DNA from: Verrucomicrobiota bacterium
GTDB lineage: Bacteria > Verrucomicrobiota > Verrucomicrobiia > Opitutales > Seribacteraceae
NCBI GenBank assembly: GCA_014382645.1
Contig: JACNJI010000311.1
Coordinates: 1 to 14,331 of the forward strand
DNA: 14,331 bases
Reading direction: 5' to 3'
A program made the translations under genes and the position numbers. Each line of letters starts with the position of its first letter. Within the stretch, counting starts at the first letter, position 1. Under the pieces are notes generated by a model. That model had not been told where the DNA came from, did not search any database, and saw only the letters and a list, made by a program, of their open reading frames with translations. Positions 13,267 to 14,331 of the stretch are shown piece after piece.

Positions 13267-13746
13267 ATGGCTTTAAGCGTTGGTTCAACGGCTCCGGATT
13301 TCACTCTCAAATCGAAAACTTCTGACGGTCTCTTGGATGTGGCTTTGAGCGGTAATTATGGCCACAAAAATTCGGTACTTTTGTTTTTTCCATTCGCCTT
13401 CACTGGCGTTTGCATGGAGGAGGCTTGTTCGGTGCGGGACGATTTGTCGGCTTTTAGTGAGCTTAACGCATCCGTTTATGGAATAAGTGTCGATAGCCCT
13501 TTCGCCCAAGAGGCGATGGCTAATGAAGAAGGCCTTAATTTCCCATTGTTGAGTGACTTCAACAAGGAAGTTTCGAAGGCTTACGATGTGCTTTATGAAG
13601 ACTTTATCGGCTTCAAAGGCGTTTCCAAGCGTTCTGCATTTATAGTTAATACGAGTGGCGCGATCGCATATTCGTGGTCATCCGATGACCCTAAGCAACT
13701 GCCTGAATTTCAAGCTATTAAAGATTGTTTGTCACAGCTTGGCTGA
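13267..13746 (+). CDS. Peroxiredoxin, AhpE/BCP-like
   Basis: A 159-residue thiol peroxidase that would reduce hydrogen peroxide and organic hydroperoxides in the cytoplasm; there is no signal peptide. The opening SVGSTAPDFTL and the active-site motif PFAFTGVC are diagnostic, giving Pro42, Thr46 and peroxidatic Cys49. The conserved Arg is Arg122 in KRSAFIV. PLLSD (93-97) is also typical. The FFPFAFTGVC form resembles mycobacterial AhpE. A second cysteine at position 54 has the same five-residue offset as the resolving cysteine of E. coli BCP, so an atypical two-Cys mechanism is possible; Cys154 is another candidate. The ATG follows an AT-rich leader without a Shine-Dalgarno sequence. It is divergent from tyrS and 48 bases upstream of acnA. 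The electron donor is not visible. Confidence 0.92.
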   Translation: MALSVGSTAPDFTLKSKTSDGLLDVALSGNYGHKNSVLLFFPFAFTGVCMEEACSVRDDLSAFSELNASVYGISVDSPFAQEAMANEEGLNFPLLSDFNKEVSKAYDVLYEDFIGFKGVSKRSAFIVNTSGAIAYSWSSDDPKQLPEFQAIKDCLSQLG

Positions 13747-13794
13747 AGCATTCAGCACGATGACTTTCTCTACAATCGTAACTTTCGCAAACAT

Positions 13795-14331
13795 ATGATT
13801 CAAGATGCCTTTGGAATATTGAGAACACTAAGCCTGCAGGAAGGTGTAGGTAGTTATTATTCTCTCCCGGCTTTAGAGGAACTCGGCGTGGGAGTCGTAA
13901 GTCGACTTCCTATTAGTATTCGGGTGGTGTTGGAATCCCTACTGAGAAATTGCGATGGCGAGACTGTCACCCAAGAAGATGTTCGAGCTTTGGCGAACTG
14001 GAACGCTTCGGAACCGTCCGATCGTGAAATTCCCTTTGTGGTATCGCGTATCCTTCTTCAGGATTTTACGGGAGTTCCTCTTCTTGTCGATCTTGCCGCA
14101 ATGAGAGATGCCGTGGCAAAACTTGGTTCTGATCCTGCGCTGATAGAACCTCTGGTTCCCGTAGACCTAGTTGTCGATCATTCGATTCAGGTCGATAAAT
14201 CGGGAACTGCCGATTCCTTTAGTCGTAATATTCAGCTGGAATTCCAACGAAATCGCGAGCGGTATGAATTTCTCAAGTGGGGACGGCAAGCCTTTGAAAC
14301 TTTCACCGTAGTTCCCCCTGCCATAGGTATT
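13795..14331 (+). CDS. acnA: Aconitate hydratase A, N-terminal part (cut by window edge)
   Basis: From the ATG at 13795 there are 179 codons open to the window edge. They match the start of AcnA/IRP-type aconitase, the TCA-cycle enzyme that isomerises citrate to isocitrate with a [4Fe-4S] cluster. Recognisable blocks are [11 protein letters not shown] (21-31), [17 protein letters not shown] (36-52), [18 protein letters not shown] (88-105), [11 protein letters not shown] (124-134), [12 protein letters not shown] (152-163) and VVPPAIGI at the edge. The cluster cysteines and most of the active site are beyond the window. An ATG at 13760 is out of frame. The gene follows the peroxiredoxin gene by 48 bases, so they may share a transcript, which would couple peroxide removal with an oxidant-sensitive enzyme. 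No clear Shine-Dalgarno sequence precedes the start. Codon 1 is the best start I can see. Confidence 0.93.
   Translation, partial: MIQDAFGILRTLSLQEGVGSYYSLPALEELGVGVVSRLPISIRVVLESLLRNCDGETVTQEDVRALANWNASEPSDREIPFVVSRILLQDFTGVPLLVDLAAMRDAVAKLGSDPALIEPLVPVDLVVDHSIQVDKSGTADSFSRNIQLEFQRNRERYEFLKWGRQAFETFTVVPPAIGI

Overview
The window looks like chromosomal DNA of a PVC-superphylum bacterium, most probably a planctomycete. Three points suggest this. A minus-strand gene at the left edge encodes a DUF1501 protein with a twin-arginine-like start, a family very abundant in Planctomycetes. A secreted PQQ-type beta-propeller carries the 'DWPTWRG' opening common in that phylum. UvrA is a double-length chain, an arrangement also known from Chlamydia. 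No mobile element, CRISPR array or phage gene is visible. Most genes lack a strong Shine-Dalgarno sequence.

Layout. (1) 1-2283 holds the DUF1501 fragment on the minus strand. Divergently to it lies a probable two-gene unit: a small lipoprotein-like protein with a DsbD N-terminal-type fold, then the PQQ propeller. This stretch looks clearly GC-richer than the rest. (2) 2284-2804 has no protein gene. It contains a strongly structured segment (2588-2688) whose complementary arms form a nested pseudoknot with an internal hairpin, a candidate undescribed non-coding RNA or cis-regulator. A tRNA-Glu(UUC) follows. (3) 2964-11844 is a probable two-gene unit: a 1850-residue tandem UvrA with four ABC nucleotide-binding halves, then, after only 4 bases, an exported Tricorn-type protease. 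(4) Convergent to it is tyrS (tyrosyl-tRNA synthetase). Divergent from tyrS is an AhpE/BCP-like peroxiredoxin, followed by the start of acnA (aconitase), cut by the window edge.

The genes are mostly housekeeping: DNA repair, proteolysis, tRNA charging, peroxide defence and the TCA cycle. The most notable items are the asymmetric tandem UvrA, where the two UvrA-like repeats have diverged in specific zinc, UvrB-binding and Walker B positions, and the pseudoknot upstream of the tRNA. Peroxiredoxin next to the oxidant-sensitive Fe-S enzyme aconitase is also a sensible pairing.
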